In this document: positions 53,992-62,627 of the stretch, one piece after another
How the letters are laid out: each line of letters starts with the position of its first letter
How positions within the stretch are numbered: the first letter of the stretch is position 1
DNA from: Steroidobacteraceae bacterium
Lineage (GTDB): Bacteria; Pseudomonadota; Gammaproteobacteria; Steroidobacterales; Steroidobacteraceae
Assembly: GCA_027531255.1 (NCBI GenBank)
Contig: JAPZRU010000022.1
Location: forward strand, 49,810 to 113,809
Length of the DNA stretch: 64,000 bases
Direction of reading: 5' to 3'
Position numbers and translations under genes: made by a program
The notes under the pieces: model-generated
The model's input: the letters and a program-made list of their open reading frames with translations, nothing else
The model's database searches: none
What the model was told of the DNA's origin: nothing

Positions 53992-55578
53992 TCAGGCCGA
54001 GCGCCGCGCCAGCGGCAGCACGTCGACCAGCTCGAGGCGGGCACGCAGCAGGCGCTCGAGCAACTCGGCCTTGACGCCGGACGTCGCCGAGTCGGTCCAC
54101 AGATTGCGCAGCTCGTGCGGATCCGCCTCGCGGTCGTACAACTCGCCCTGCGGATCCCCGTGCCACACCGTCAGGCGCCAGCGACGATCGACGAAGGTCG
54201 TCAGCCGGACCGGCCCGAGCTCGCCCATGTGGATCGGCAGCTCGTCTTCCTCGACGACCACCCCGTCGCGAACCGCGGCCGCGGCGAGCAGGTCCGTCCC
54301 CTGCACGCCCACCGGCACCGGAAGCCCAACGCGGCCGAGGACCGTGCGCGCCAGGTCGAGCGTGCTCGCGACCCGCTCGACGACCGCGGGCGCGCGCGCA
54401 GCCGAGTCCCGCCAGATCAGCGGGACGCGTATCAGCCCTTCGTAGTGGAAGCCCTGCTTGAAGATCATCGAGTGATCGCCCATCAGGTCGCCGTGGTCGG
54501 AGGTGAAGATCACGACGGTGTTCCGGTCGAGGTCGAGCCGCCGCAGCGCGGCCAGGATGCGGCCGACCGCGTCGTCGATCATCGCGATCGACCCGTAGGT
54601 CAGCGCGATCGCCTGCCTCAGCGCGGCCTCGTCGACGAGCTGCGAGCAGAACCGGCCGGGGCCGAACCCCGGCTGCGCGTGGAGCGCACGCAGCCGGCGC
54701 AGCAGCGCGGGCTCGCCCGGGTCGACCCGGCCGAACGACGGCGGCAGCGCGACGTCGGCCGGGTCGTACAGGTCCCAGTAGCGACCGGGCGGCGTGAACG
54801 GGTGATGCGGATCGGGGAACGAGCACTGCAGCATGAAGGGCGCGCGTGCCTCGTCGGCGGCGAACCTCTCCAGCGCCGCCACCGTGCGCTGTTCCACGAA
54901 CGCGGTGGGATAAAGTTCCTCGGGCACGGCCGTGCGCCAGGCCTGCGGCGCCTGCACCGCGGCCGGCAGGGCGCTGGCGGGACCAATCAGCCCGTCGATG
55001 CCGGGCATGCGCTCCCGCGCCCAGGCGCGATAGTGGCCACTGACCTGGTCGGCGTGGCCGCAGGCGAACTCGACGTGTTCGAACCCGTAGTACGGGAGAG
55101 CGACGGCGCGCGACGGGTCGGCCGTCCACGATTCCTCGCGCTCGGCGAGGTAGCGCGGATCGTCGGTGAAGTCCGGCACGGCGGTCGACCACGCGTCGCG
55201 CGCGAGACCCGCCGGGCGCATCGCCGGGAACAGCAGCGGATCGGGCACCTCGCGCCGCGACTGCGTCTGCAGGTGGGCCTTGCCGACCAGTGCGGTCCGG
55301 TAGCCCGCATGGCGCATCACCTCGACGAAGGTCAGCGATCCGAGCGCCAGCGGCACGCCGTTGTGGCGGACGCCGTTCACGGACGGCATGCGGCCGGTGA
55401 GCATGGCCGCCCGGTTCGGCATGCAGATCGGATTGGTGACGTAGCATCGCTCGAAGCGCCGACCTTGCGCCGCGAGTGAGTCGATGTGCGGCGTCCGCAC
55501 GACCGGGTTGCCGTAGCAGCCGAGGTGATCGGCGCGGTGCTGGTCGGTGATGATCAGCAGGATGTTCGGGCGTTCCAC
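53992..55578 (-). CDS. Type I sulfatase (formylglycine-dependent arylsulfatase/choline-sulfatase-like)
   Basis: Hydrolyses a sulfate ester to sulfate and alcohol. The 528 residues from GTG 55578 begin with the standard RPNILLIITDQHRADHLG (metal ligands Asp12, Gln13). The modification motif is CMPNRAAMLTGR with Cys52 (C-x-P-x-R) as the formylglycine precursor. HHPFTPPGRYWDLYDP and IIFTSDHGDLMGDH-like VIFTSDHGDLMGDH supply further metal and sulfate ligands. No signal peptide is seen, so it may be cytoplasmic, as choline sulfatases are. A GTG at 55641 would add 21 residues without similarity. It is 72 bp (or 9 bp) downstream of an MFS gene, in the order SDR-MFS-sulfatase. The substrate is unknown. 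Confidence 0.87.
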   Translation of the reverse strand: MERPNILLIITDQHRADHLGCYGNPVVRTPHIDSLAAQGRRFERCYVTNPICMPNRAAMLTGRMPSVNGVRHNGVPLALGSLTFVEVMRHAGYRTALVGKAHLQTQSRREVPDPLLFPAMRPAGLARDAWSTAVPDFTDDPRYLAEREESWTADPSRAVALPYYGFEHVEFACGHADQVSGHYRAWARERMPGIDGLIGPASALPAAVQAPQAWRTAVPEELYPTAFVEQRTVAALERFAADEARAPFMLQCSFPDPHHPFTPPGRYWDLYDPADVALPPSFGRVDPGEPALLRRLRALHAQPGFGPGRFCSQLVDEAALRQAIALTYGSIAMIDDAVGRILAALRRLDLDRNTVVIFTSDHGDLMGDHSMIFKQGFHYEGLIRVPLIWRDSAARAPAVVERVASTLDLARTVLGRVGLPVPVGVQGTDLLAAAAVRDGVVVEEDELPIHMGELGPVRLTTFVDRRWRLTVWHGDPQGELYDREADPHELRNLWTDSATSGVKAELLERLLRARLELVDVLPLARRSA

Positions 55579-55650
55579 GTGCGCGACGCTACCGCATTCT
55601 GGCCCGGCCGGTCGTCCGCCGGAACGGCCCGGGGACGCCACCGAGCCGTC

Positions 55651-57003
55651 CTAGCCCGGCCTCGACCGGTACACCCTCGAGATCGCGACCATCACGACGC
55701 AGCACACCGCCGCGGGCAGCGCGAGCGTGCTGATGATGAGGTCGATACCGTAGCCCGCCGCCAGCGCCGCCCCGCCGAGCAGCGGGCTCGCGATCGAGCC
55801 GATGCGGCCGACGCCGAGCCCCCAGCCGACTCCCCGCGCGCGCAGCGCGTCGGGATAGCACGTCGAGGCGAACGCCCCGAGGCAGAACGAGGCGCCCACG
55901 ACGGTGAACCCGACCCAGAACGCCAGAACGTAGGCCACCGAGACGGTGCGCACGCCGGAGCCCAGCAGCAGCAGGCTGACCGTCGCCAGCAGGTAGAGCA
56001 GCGCGAGCAGGCGCGACAGCGGGGCGCGCGAGGCCAGCCACGAGATCGCCAGCCCGCCGACGACGCTGCCGAGGTGGTACAGGCCGGTGGCCTGGATGGC
56101 GACGTCGAGCGAGAAGCGGGCCTCCCGCAGGATGGTGGGCAGCCAGCTGCCGATGAAGAACACCAGCGCCTGCGTGCCGATGAAGACGACCCAGAGCATC
56201 GGCGTCACCCACCGCAGCGATCCGGCGAACAACAGCCGCGACGAGGCCGCCGCGGGACGCGCCGCTCCGGCCTGCTGGGCCGTCAGCGCCTGCCGCAGCA
56301 GCGGGTCCTCCGCCGTCCGGCCGCTGAGCCGTTGCAGCAGGGCCGCCGCGCGCGCCGGCTCGCGGCCGCTGGCGACCATGAACCTGACCGACTCGGGCAG
56401 CGCGAAGTACGCGATCGCGCCGATGACCAGCGGCAGGACGCCGCCGACGACGAACATCGACTCCCAGCCGAGCGTGCTGATCAGCGGTCCCGCGAGGACG
56501 CTCGCGAGAACCGACCCGAGGCCCGCCATGGAGTAGACGACCACGACCAGGAAGGAGCGCCGCCGCCGGGGCGAGAACTCGTTGACCAGCGCGATCACGT
56601 TGGGGATCGTGCCGCCCATGCCGAAGCCGGTGATGAAGCGGCAGATGGCGAGGGTGGTCAGGTCGGTGCACAGCGCCGTGAGGAGGCTGCCGACGGCGCC
56701 GACGACGAACATCCACAGCAGCGCAGTCCGGCGACCGAATCGGTCGCCGATCCAGCCGGCGATCGCGGAGCCGAACGCGACGCCGATCAGCGACGCGGAC
56801 AGCGCGAAGCCGAAACTGGCAGGCGGCAGGCCCCACTCGGCCGAGATCGCGGGGACGACGAAGCCGAGCAGGCCGAGATCGAAGCCGTCGAGCAGCATGA
56901 TGGCCGCGCACACGGTCAGTATGCGCAGGTGCAGCCGCCCGATCGGCGCTTCGTCGATGAGCGCCGAGACGCCGTCGTCGGCCGCGGGAGCCGCGCCGGC
57001 CAT
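55651..57003 (-). CDS. MFS transporter, aromatic acid:H+ symporter (AAHS)-like
   Basis: 450-residue, twelve-helix carrier. The first helix has the AAHS-type LLDGFDLGLLGFVVPAI. The helix 2-3 loop is GWIGDRFGRRTALLW and helix 4-5 has RFITGFGMGGTIPNVIALVN; LPESVRFM and an R-x-R-G-x-G (LRARGVGWGLGVGR) follow. These match PcaK/BenK-like importers of aromatic acids. The start at 57003 overlaps the SDR stop by one base (TGATG). With the sulfatase downstream, a sulfated or otherwise substituted aromatic acid is a sensible cargo, though only by context. Confidence 0.85.
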   Translation of the reverse strand: MAGAAPAADDGVSALIDEAPIGRLHLRILTVCAAIMLLDGFDLGLLGFVVPAISAEWGLPPASFGFALSASLIGVAFGSAIAGWIGDRFGRRTALLWMFVVGAVGSLLTALCTDLTTLAICRFITGFGMGGTIPNVIALVNEFSPRRRRSFLVVVVYSMAGLGSVLASVLAGPLISTLGWESMFVVGGVLPLVIGAIAYFALPESVRFMVASGREPARAAALLQRLSGRTAEDPLLRQALTAQQAGAARPAAASSRLLFAGSLRWVTPMLWVVFIGTQALVFFIGSWLPTILREARFSLDVAIQATGLYHLGSVVGGLAISWLASRAPLSRLLALLYLLATVSLLLLGSGVRTVSVAYVLAFWVGFTVVGASFCLGAFASTCYPDALRARGVGWGLGVGRIGSIASPLLGGAALAAGYGIDLIISTLALPAAVCCVVMVAISRVYRSRPG

Positions 57004-57767
57004 CAGGTGTTCACGGAGCCGCCGTCGACGGCGATCGTCTGGCCCGTGACGAAGTCGCTGCCCGGCGAAGCGAGGAACACCAGCGCGCCGAGCAGGTCCT
57101 CCGGCAACATGGCCCGCTTGAGCGCCCGCTGCTGGGTGGCGTTCTGGTGGTAGCGCTGGATGTGGGCCGTGTTCTGCATGATCGTGTCGCTCATCACCGC
57201 GCCGGGCGCCAGCGAATTCACGCAGATGCCGGCATCGCCGAGCTCGCGCGACAGGGCGCGCGTCATCGCCATCAGCGCGCCCTTGCTCGCCGTGTAGTGG
57301 ACCATGCCGGGCAGCCCCTTGTAGGCCACGCCCGAGGTGACGTTGATGATCTTGCCGCCACCGCGGCGGGTCATCACGGGCACGACGTGCTTGACCATCA
57401 GGAAACTGCCGCGGACGTTGACCGCCATGACACGGTCCCAGAGTTCGACGTCGATGTCCGTGACGTCGGCGGGCGGCAGCGTGGCGAAAAGTGCCGCGTT
57501 GTTGACCAGGATGTCGATGCCGCCGGCGAACTCGCACGCGGCCGCCACCGCGCCGGCCACCTCGGCCTCGACGCTGACGTCGAAGCGCAGCCCGACGGCC
57601 CTCGCCCCGGGATCGGCGGCCTGCAGGCGGGCCACGCAGGGCGCGGGGTCGGCGATGTCGGCCACGACCACGGTGGCGCCGGCGGCGCTCAGCGCCTCGC
57701 AGTAGGCCACGCCGATGCCCTTGGCACCGCCGGTGACCAGCGCCACGCGCCCTTCGAGAACCTTCAT
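57003..57767 (-). CDS. SDR family oxidoreductase
   Basis: 254-residue short-chain dehydrogenase: TGGAKGIGVAYCEAL at 12-26, Asp37 after strand 2 (VVVADIAD, NAD preference), LVNNAALF, catalytic Ser145, Tyr158 and Lys162 (VHYTASKGALM), and FVTGQTIAVDGG near the end. ATG 57767 has GGGAG/AGGG upstream; the frame to 57902 is discarded. It leads an SDR-MFS-sulfatase operon and is divergent from an aldehyde dehydrogenase across 170 bp. This suggests shared control and successive oxidation of an alcohol and then an aldehyde. The substrate is not identifiable. Confidence 0.84.
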   Translation of the reverse strand: MKVLEGRVALVTGGAKGIGVAYCEALSAAGATVVVADIADPAPCVARLQAADPGARAVGLRFDVSVEAEVAGAVAAACEFAGGIDILVNNAALFATLPPADVTDIDVELWDRVMAVNVRGSFLMVKHVVPVMTRRGGGKIINVTSGVAYKGLPGMVHYTASKGALMAMTRALSRELGDAGICVNSLAPGAVMSDTIMQNTAHIQRYHQNATQQRALKRAMLPEDLLGALVFLASPGSDFVTGQTIAVDGGSVNT

Positions 57768-57937
57768 GCCCTGCTCTCCCGATCCAGCCACCGCATCCGT
57801 GGGACTATGCCGCGCCACTCGGCGCAATTCGGGGGTCTTTCTTCGGGAATCGGTCCATCGGCCCTCGCTCGCCGCCGCGGCTGCGCGGGTTCGTGCTTCC
57901 ATCGGCGCCCAACGTCCCGCACGCGGAGTCCTCGACG

Positions 57938-59395
57938 ATGAGCGGTCTTGCCCGGCACTGGATCGACGGTCAGTGGACCGCGTCGTCCGACGGCAGCGAG
58001 TCGGTCACGCTCGACCCCGCGGACGGTAGCGAGGTTTGGCGCTTTGCGGACGGCTCCCTCGCCGAGGCGGAGGCCTCGGTCGCGGCGGCGCGGCGGGTGT
58101 TCGAGACCTCCGGGTGGGCCCACGACCCGCGGCGACGCGCGCGCGCGCTGCTCGAAATGGCCGACGCCCTCGACGCGAGGCGCCAGCCGCTGGCCGAGAG
58201 CCTCTGCCGCGAGAACGGCAAGCCGCTCGGCGAGTGCCTGCACGAGGTCGCCATCTCCTCGTCGGAACTGCGCTTCTACGCGGGCCTCGCCCGGGCCAGC
58301 TTCGGGCGGGTCATGGAGACCGAGCCGGGCCACGTGTCCATGATCGCCCGCGAGCCCATGGGGGTCGCGGGCATCATCGTGCCCTGGAACGCGCCGCTGA
58401 TCCTGCTGGTGCGGTCGCTGGGCCCGGCGCTCGCGGCGGGCTGCACCGCCGCGATCAAGCACGCGGCGCAGACCGCCGGCACCAGCGCGCTGGCCTGCGA
58501 GGCGTTCGCCGCCGCGGCGTCGCTGCCGCAGGGCTGCGTCAACGCGTTCGCCGAGCGCGGCGCGGCGGGGGCGAAGCACCTCGTCGCGTCGACCGAGGTC
58601 GACGTCCTCAGCTACACCGGCAGCACCCACGTCGGCAAGCTCATCATGGCGGACGCGGCCGGGACCCTGAAGCGGCTCAACCTCGAGCTGGGCGGCAGCG
58701 CCCCGTGCATCGTATTCGAGGACGCGGACCTCGACCGCACCGCCGCGGCACTGGTCAAGGCCGGGATGGTCATGGCCGGCCAGCAGTGCGTGGCAGCGTC
58801 GCGGCTGATCGTGCACGAGCGGATCCTCGGCGCCTTCACCCGGCGGCTGGCCCTCGCCCTCGAGGCGCTGGTCGTCGGGCGGGGGCTCGACCCGGCCACA
58901 CAGCTCGGTCCGCTCATCGACCTGCGCAGCCGCGACCGCGTGGCGCGGCTGGCCGCCGACGCCGTCGACCGGGGTGCGAGGGTCCTGCGCGAGCCCGGCC
59001 GCCCGGGCGGGCCGCTCGTCAACGGCGCGTTCCTGACGCCCGGCCTGCTGCAGGTGGACGACCCCGGCGACCCGATCCTGCAGCAGGAGATCTTCGGCCC
59101 GGTGCTCACGCTGCAGTGTTTCTCGACCGAGGCCGAGGCCGTCCAGCGCGCCAACGACAGCCGCTTCGGGCTCGCCGCGAGCGTCTGGACCGCCGACCTG
59201 CGGCGGGGCCAGCGGGTCGCGCAGAAGATCAGGGCGGGCACCGTGTGGCTCAACATGCACGGGCGCCTCGCCGCCGAGATCGAGACCGGGGGCTACAAGG
59301 AGAGCGGCATCGGCCGACTTCACGGCGTGCAGGGGCTGGAGGAGTTCCTGCACAGCAAGCACGTCGCGTGGGAACTCGGCAACCCTGCGGAGTGA
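57938..59395 (+). CDS. Aldehyde dehydrogenase (betaine-aldehyde/aromatic-aldehyde type)
   Basis: 485-residue NAD(P)-dependent aldehyde dehydrogenase. Asn151 (IVPWNAPL), Lys174 (AAIKHAAQT, the normal cofactor Lys), Glu250 (LNLELGGSAP) and nucleophile Cys284 (MAGQQCVAASR) are all present, unlike the aldehyde dehydrogenase at 11104, which lacks the Lys. ATG 57938 has GGAG 10 bases upstream. It is divergent from the SDR-MFS-sulfatase operon and followed one base after its stop by a SulP transporter gene. One route could be sulfatase releasing an alcohol, SDR giving an aldehyde and this enzyme an acid. The substrate is inferred from context only. Confidence 0.86.
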   Translation: MSGLARHWIDGQWTASSDGSESVTLDPADGSEVWRFADGSLAEAEASVAAARRVFETSGWAHDPRRRARALLEMADALDARRQPLAESLCRENGKPLGECLHEVAISSSELRFYAGLARASFGRVMETEPGHVSMIAREPMGVAGIIVPWNAPLILLVRSLGPALAAGCTAAIKHAAQTAGTSALACEAFAAAASLPQGCVNAFAERGAAGAKHLVASTEVDVLSYTGSTHVGKLIMADAAGTLKRLNLELGGSAPCIVFEDADLDRTAAALVKAGMVMAGQQCVAASRLIVHERILGAFTRRLALALEALVVGRGLDPATQLGPLIDLRSRDRVARLAADAVDRGARVLREPGRPGGPLVNGAFLTPGLLQVDDPGDPILQQEIFGPVLTLQCFSTEAEAVQRANDSRFGLAASVWTADLRRGQRVAQKIRAGTVWLNMHGRLAAEIETGGYKESGIGRLHGVQGLEEFLHSKHVAWELGNPAE

Positions 59396-59396
59396 C

Positions 59397-61127
59397 GTGA
59401 TCCGCCCCGACTGGCGACCGCTGCTGACCCGCGACAACCTGCGGCGGGACGCCGTCGCCGCGCTGACCACGACCACGGTCATGGTGCCGCAGGGCGTGGC
59501 GTTCGCGGCCATCGCCGGCCTGCCTCCCGAGTACGGCTTCTTCGCGGCGCTCGTGCCGCCGATCGTCGCTGCGCTGTTCGGATCCTCGTGGCAGATGGTG
59601 TCCGGACCGACGGCCGCCATCTCGGCACTCGTGTTCAGCAGCCTGTCCGGCACCTTCGAGCCGGGATCGCCGGACTTCATCTCCGCCGCCATCGTGCTCG
59701 CGCTGCTGGTGGGCATCTTCCAGCTGACGCTCGGGTTCGCGCGGATGGGACAGCTCGCCTACCTGGCGTCGACCTCGGTGCTGGTCGGGTTCACCACGGG
59801 CGCGGCGGTGCTGATCGTCCTCGGGCAGCTGCAGTTCGCGCTGGACGTCGCGCTGCCCCGCCCGCAGGACTTCGGCGCCTTCCTCGCGGGCCTGGCGGCC
59901 GCGATCCCGAGCGCCGACGCGGCGGCCATCGCGGTGACGTCGACGACCCTGGTGGTGGCGGCCGGCGTCCGTCTGTGGCGCCCGCGGCTGCCCCACTACC
60001 TGATCGCGCTGGCGGCCGGCACGCTCGCGGGCGTCGTCGCCGGGCGCCTCGGGCAGCCGGTCGACACGCTCGGTTCGCTGCGGACCGTGCTGCCGGACCT
60101 CGAGATCCCGGGGTTGTCCATCGACGCGATCCGCACGCTCGCCCAGGCGGCGCTCGCCGTCGCGCTCGTCGGACTGCTGGAGGCCGTCTCGATCTCGCGC
60201 GCCATCGCCGCGAAGACCGGCCAGAACGTCGATCCGAACCGGGAGTTCGTCGGTCAGGGGCTGTCGAACACCGTCGGGAGCTTCTTCGGCTCCTACCCGG
60301 TTTCCGGCTCCTTCACGCGCACGGCGGTGAACGTCGACGCGGGCGCGCGCACGCCGATGGCCGCCGTCTTCGGCAGCTTCTTCCTCGTCGTCGCGCTGTA
60401 TGCGCTCGCCCCGGCGTTCGCGCACGTGCCGGTCGCGGCGATCGCGGGCGTCATCGTCCTGAGCGCGTTCGGCCTGCTGCGCCTCGACGAGTACCGGCGG
60501 CTGCTCGGCAGCAGTCCCTCCGACATGGCGATCGCGGTGATCACCCTGGTCGCGACGCTGCTGGTCGGACTCGAGTTCGCGATCTACATCGGCGTGCTGC
60601 TGTCGCTGATGCTCTTCATCCGCTGGACCACGAAGCCCTACGTCGGGGTCGGCGCGCCCGACCCGGCCAGCCACGGCAGGATGTTCCGCAACGCCGTGGC
60701 CAACGGCCTGGACGAGTGCCCGCAGCTGGTGATGGTACGCATCAACGGGCCGCTTTATTTCGGCGCCGCCGGGCATCTCAGGGAGAAGTTGCAGCAACTG
60801 GAGACGAGCCGCCCGGAGCAGGCGCACATGCTGATGGTGATGCGCGGGATCGGCGATCTCGACGTGACCGCCGCGGCGGTGCTGGAGGACGAGGCGGCGC
60901 GGCGCCGGGCGCGCGGCGGCCGGCTGCACATCACGACGCGCCTGCCGAGCGAGGTCGAGAGCCTGACCCGGCTGGGGGTGACGGCCGCGATCGGCGACGA
61001 CGCCCTGCACGAGAGCAAGGGCACCGCGATAGCGGCGATCTTGCCGACGCTCGACCCCGCGCGGTGCGCGACCTGCACCACGCGCATCTTCCGCGAGTGC
61101 CCGCCGCGCGAGGGCCTCAGTCGCTGA
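59397..61127 (+). CDS. SulP-family anion (sulfate) transporter with STAS domain
   Basis: 576-residue membrane transporter. The N-terminal 420 residues are hydrophobic with the SulP signature MVPQGVAFAAIAGLPPEYGF near 27-46, SGPTAAISALVFSSLSG and SNTVGSFFGSYPVSGSFTRT. A cytoplasmic STAS domain follows (about 440-550, QLVMVRINGPLYFGAAGHLR). Members carry sulfate, bicarbonate or dicarboxylates. The start is GTG 59397, one base after the aldehyde dehydrogenase stop, so the two are co-translated. Neighbouring sulfatase and sulfotransferase genes make sulfate a reasonable cargo. The 3' end overlaps the convergent Rieske gene by 11 bases. Confidence 0.87.
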   Translation: MIRPDWRPLLTRDNLRRDAVAALTTTTVMVPQGVAFAAIAGLPPEYGFFAALVPPIVAALFGSSWQMVSGPTAAISALVFSSLSGTFEPGSPDFISAAIVLALLVGIFQLTLGFARMGQLAYLASTSVLVGFTTGAAVLIVLGQLQFALDVALPRPQDFGAFLAGLAAAIPSADAAAIAVTSTTLVVAAGVRLWRPRLPHYLIALAAGTLAGVVAGRLGQPVDTLGSLRTVLPDLEIPGLSIDAIRTLAQAALAVALVGLLEAVSISRAIAAKTGQNVDPNREFVGQGLSNTVGSFFGSYPVSGSFTRTAVNVDAGARTPMAAVFGSFFLVVALYALAPAFAHVPVAAIAGVIVLSAFGLLRLDEYRRLLGSSPSDMAIAVITLVATLLVGLEFAIYIGVLLSLMLFIRWTTKPYVGVGAPDPASHGRMFRNAVANGLDECPQLVMVRINGPLYFGAAGHLREKLQQLETSRPEQAHMLMVMRGIGDLDVTAAAVLEDEAARRRARGGRLHITTRLPSEVESLTRLGVTAAIGDDALHESKGTAIAAILPTLDPARCATCTTRIFRECPPREGLSR

Positions 61128-62274
61128 GGCGCTCGGTCAGGTAGCGGCGGATGTCCGCGCTCGCGTCCTCCATCGGCGCATAGGAGCCGCCGCGGAATCC
61201 CCGCGAGGTCATGCCGCGCTGCACGGACTCGCAAACCCGCCAGTCCTGGCGGTTGATCACGTCCCAGAACTCGACGACGTCGCTCGGGTCGAAAGCGGCG
61301 TCCGCGACCGCATCCCGATGGAACAGGAAGTCGCAGACCACCTGCGTTTCGGCCGGCCCGCGCGGCAGCAGCATGAACGCCGCGACGTGCTCCGCCGCGA
61401 GACTGATCCACAGGTTCGGATAGACGATCTCGCCCTTGTGGTGATCGCGTTCGAACTCGTCGAGGCCGGGGAACGGCGCGCGCCGCGACGTGCCGGTGGC
61501 CGTGAAGGTCCAGGCGCCTGGCCGGTGCGGGATGCCGTTGGCCCAGTCGAGCCCGGCGCCGCCGGCGCGCTTGAACGCCGGCACGAGCTGGCACAGCTCC
61601 GGGTGCACCGGGCCGCAGTGGTAGCACTCGTTGTAGTTCTCCGCGAGCACCTTCCAGTTGGCCGCGACGTCGTAGACGATCCGGTGCCCGATGCGCAGAT
61701 CCTCGAGCGGGTAGCGGACCACCTTCCGCGCCACCGCCCCCACCTGCTCCTCGAGCGTCCGCGCCGGCTCGCCCGCCGCGCCCGCGACGTTCACCCACAG
61801 GAACCCGCCCCACTGCGCGACGGGCAGGCGGCCCAGCGAGTACCGCGTGCGGGGATTGCGCTCGGTGAACTCCATGAAGGGCGCGCCGCGCAACCGCCCG
61901 TCGAGCTCGTAGGTCCACGAGTGGTACTGGCAGCGGATGCTGCCGCCGACGAAGCGCCCGCTGCGGCTGCCGCCCGCCTCGGGACGGGGCGCGCAGGTCG
62001 CGAGCTCGGCGCCGCGGTGGGCGCAGACGTTGAACAGCGCGTTCACAGACCCATCGGTGTCCCGCACGACGAGCACGCGCTCCCCCGCCACCTCGACGTG
62101 CAGGAAGTCGCCGGTCTCCGCGATCTGCTCAGCGCGACCGACGCAGAACCACTCCCGGTGGAAGATGCGCTCGACTTCGCGCCGGAAGGCGGACTCGTCG
62201 ACGTAGGCGCCGGCCGGCAGCGCGGGAGCGAGATCGTCGCTGGAGAACGACGGTGGCGGGAGGCTGGTCGACAT
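61117..62274 (-). CDS. Rieske oxygenase of glycine-betaine/choline monooxygenase type (GbcA-like)
   Basis: 385-residue Rieske non-haem iron oxygenase of the subgroup that hydroxylates or demethylates quaternary amines (glycine betaine, choline, carnitine, stachydrine). Rieske ligands are Cys84 and His86 (NVCAHRGAEL) and Cys115 and His118 (RCQYHSWTYEL). The iron site is NYNECYHCGPVHPELC with His219 and His224. That block is the hallmark of the GbcA/choline-monooxygenase group and differs clearly from the VanA-like enzyme at 52518. A GbcB-type reductase is not in the window. An inverted repeat matching the TetR/sox operator lies 45 bp upstream of the start, linking it to the sox-dmgdh genes. 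Glycine betaine to dimethylglycine is the obvious but unproven reaction. Confidence 0.85.
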   Translation of the reverse strand: MSTSLPPPSFSSDDLAPALPAGAYVDESAFRREVERIFHREWFCVGRAEQIAETGDFLHVEVAGERVLVVRDTDGSVNALFNVCAHRGAELATCAPRPEAGGSRSGRFVGGSIRCQYHSWTYELDGRLRGAPFMEFTERNPRTRYSLGRLPVAQWGGFLWVNVAGAAGEPARTLEEQVGAVARKVVRYPLEDLRIGHRIVYDVAANWKVLAENYNECYHCGPVHPELCQLVPAFKRAGGAGLDWANGIPHRPGAWTFTATGTSRRAPFPGLDEFERDHHKGEIVYPNLWISLAAEHVAAFMLLPRGPAETQVVCDFLFHRDAVADAAFDPSDVVEFWDVINRQDWRVCESVQRGMTSRGFRGGSYAPMEDASADIRRYLTERLSD

Positions 62275-62318
62275 AGGCTTGCACCCGGTTGCGCCTTACC
62301 CAGGGAACGATATTCGGA

Positions 62319-62337
62319 ACTTGACGCTGCATCAAGA
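62319..62337. promoter_or_regulatory. Inverted repeat ACTTGA-N7-TCAAGA, second copy of the TetR/sox operator-like site
   Basis: Same left arm, same seven-base spacer and five of six right-arm bases as the site at 23504-23522; both continue with CG after the left arm. It lies 45-63 bp upstream of the GbcA-like start (62274, minus), where a repressor would block transcription. Confidence 0.6.
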
Positions 62338-62503
62338 TCGGGCCGGCGGCGGGTCCGCGCCGGCCGTTTGCGGCGGCAGCGGACGCCCCGCAGTAACTCG
62401 AATCCGTCTCTAGTTCAGGGCACGCGCGGAAACGGCTTCGGGGCGACTCGCGCCGCGGCGAGGTTCTCGTCGCGGCCTGGTGCCGGCGTCCGCCGACGCG
62501 GTC

Positions 62504-62509
62504 TATACT
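62504..62509 (+). promoter_or_regulatory. Possible -10 element TATACT
   Basis: A good -10 match in a GC-rich background, about 120 bp upstream of the acyl-CoA ligase start. No recognisable -35 hexamer stands 16-18 bp before it, so this is tentative. Confidence 0.25.
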
Positions 62510-62627
62510 TCAGGCGCTTTCGGCGCGGGCGCCGGCAGCCGGTGCGGCGCCACGTCGCCGCACCGCGACCGGTCACTGGCAGGCGACCTGGCGGGCTGGG
62601 AGCGCCGGGGCGCGGGAGGGTGAGTGC

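Larger units (their letters stand above)
62275..62627. other. 353-bp divergent control region (GbcA-like gene / acyl-CoA ligase)
   Basis: No coding frame is supported. It contains the shared inverted repeat at 62319-62337 near the Rieske start. A TATACT box lies at 62504-62509 on the ligase side. The AT-richer blocks around 62305-62340 and 62400-62415 are likely promoter parts. Confidence 0.5.
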
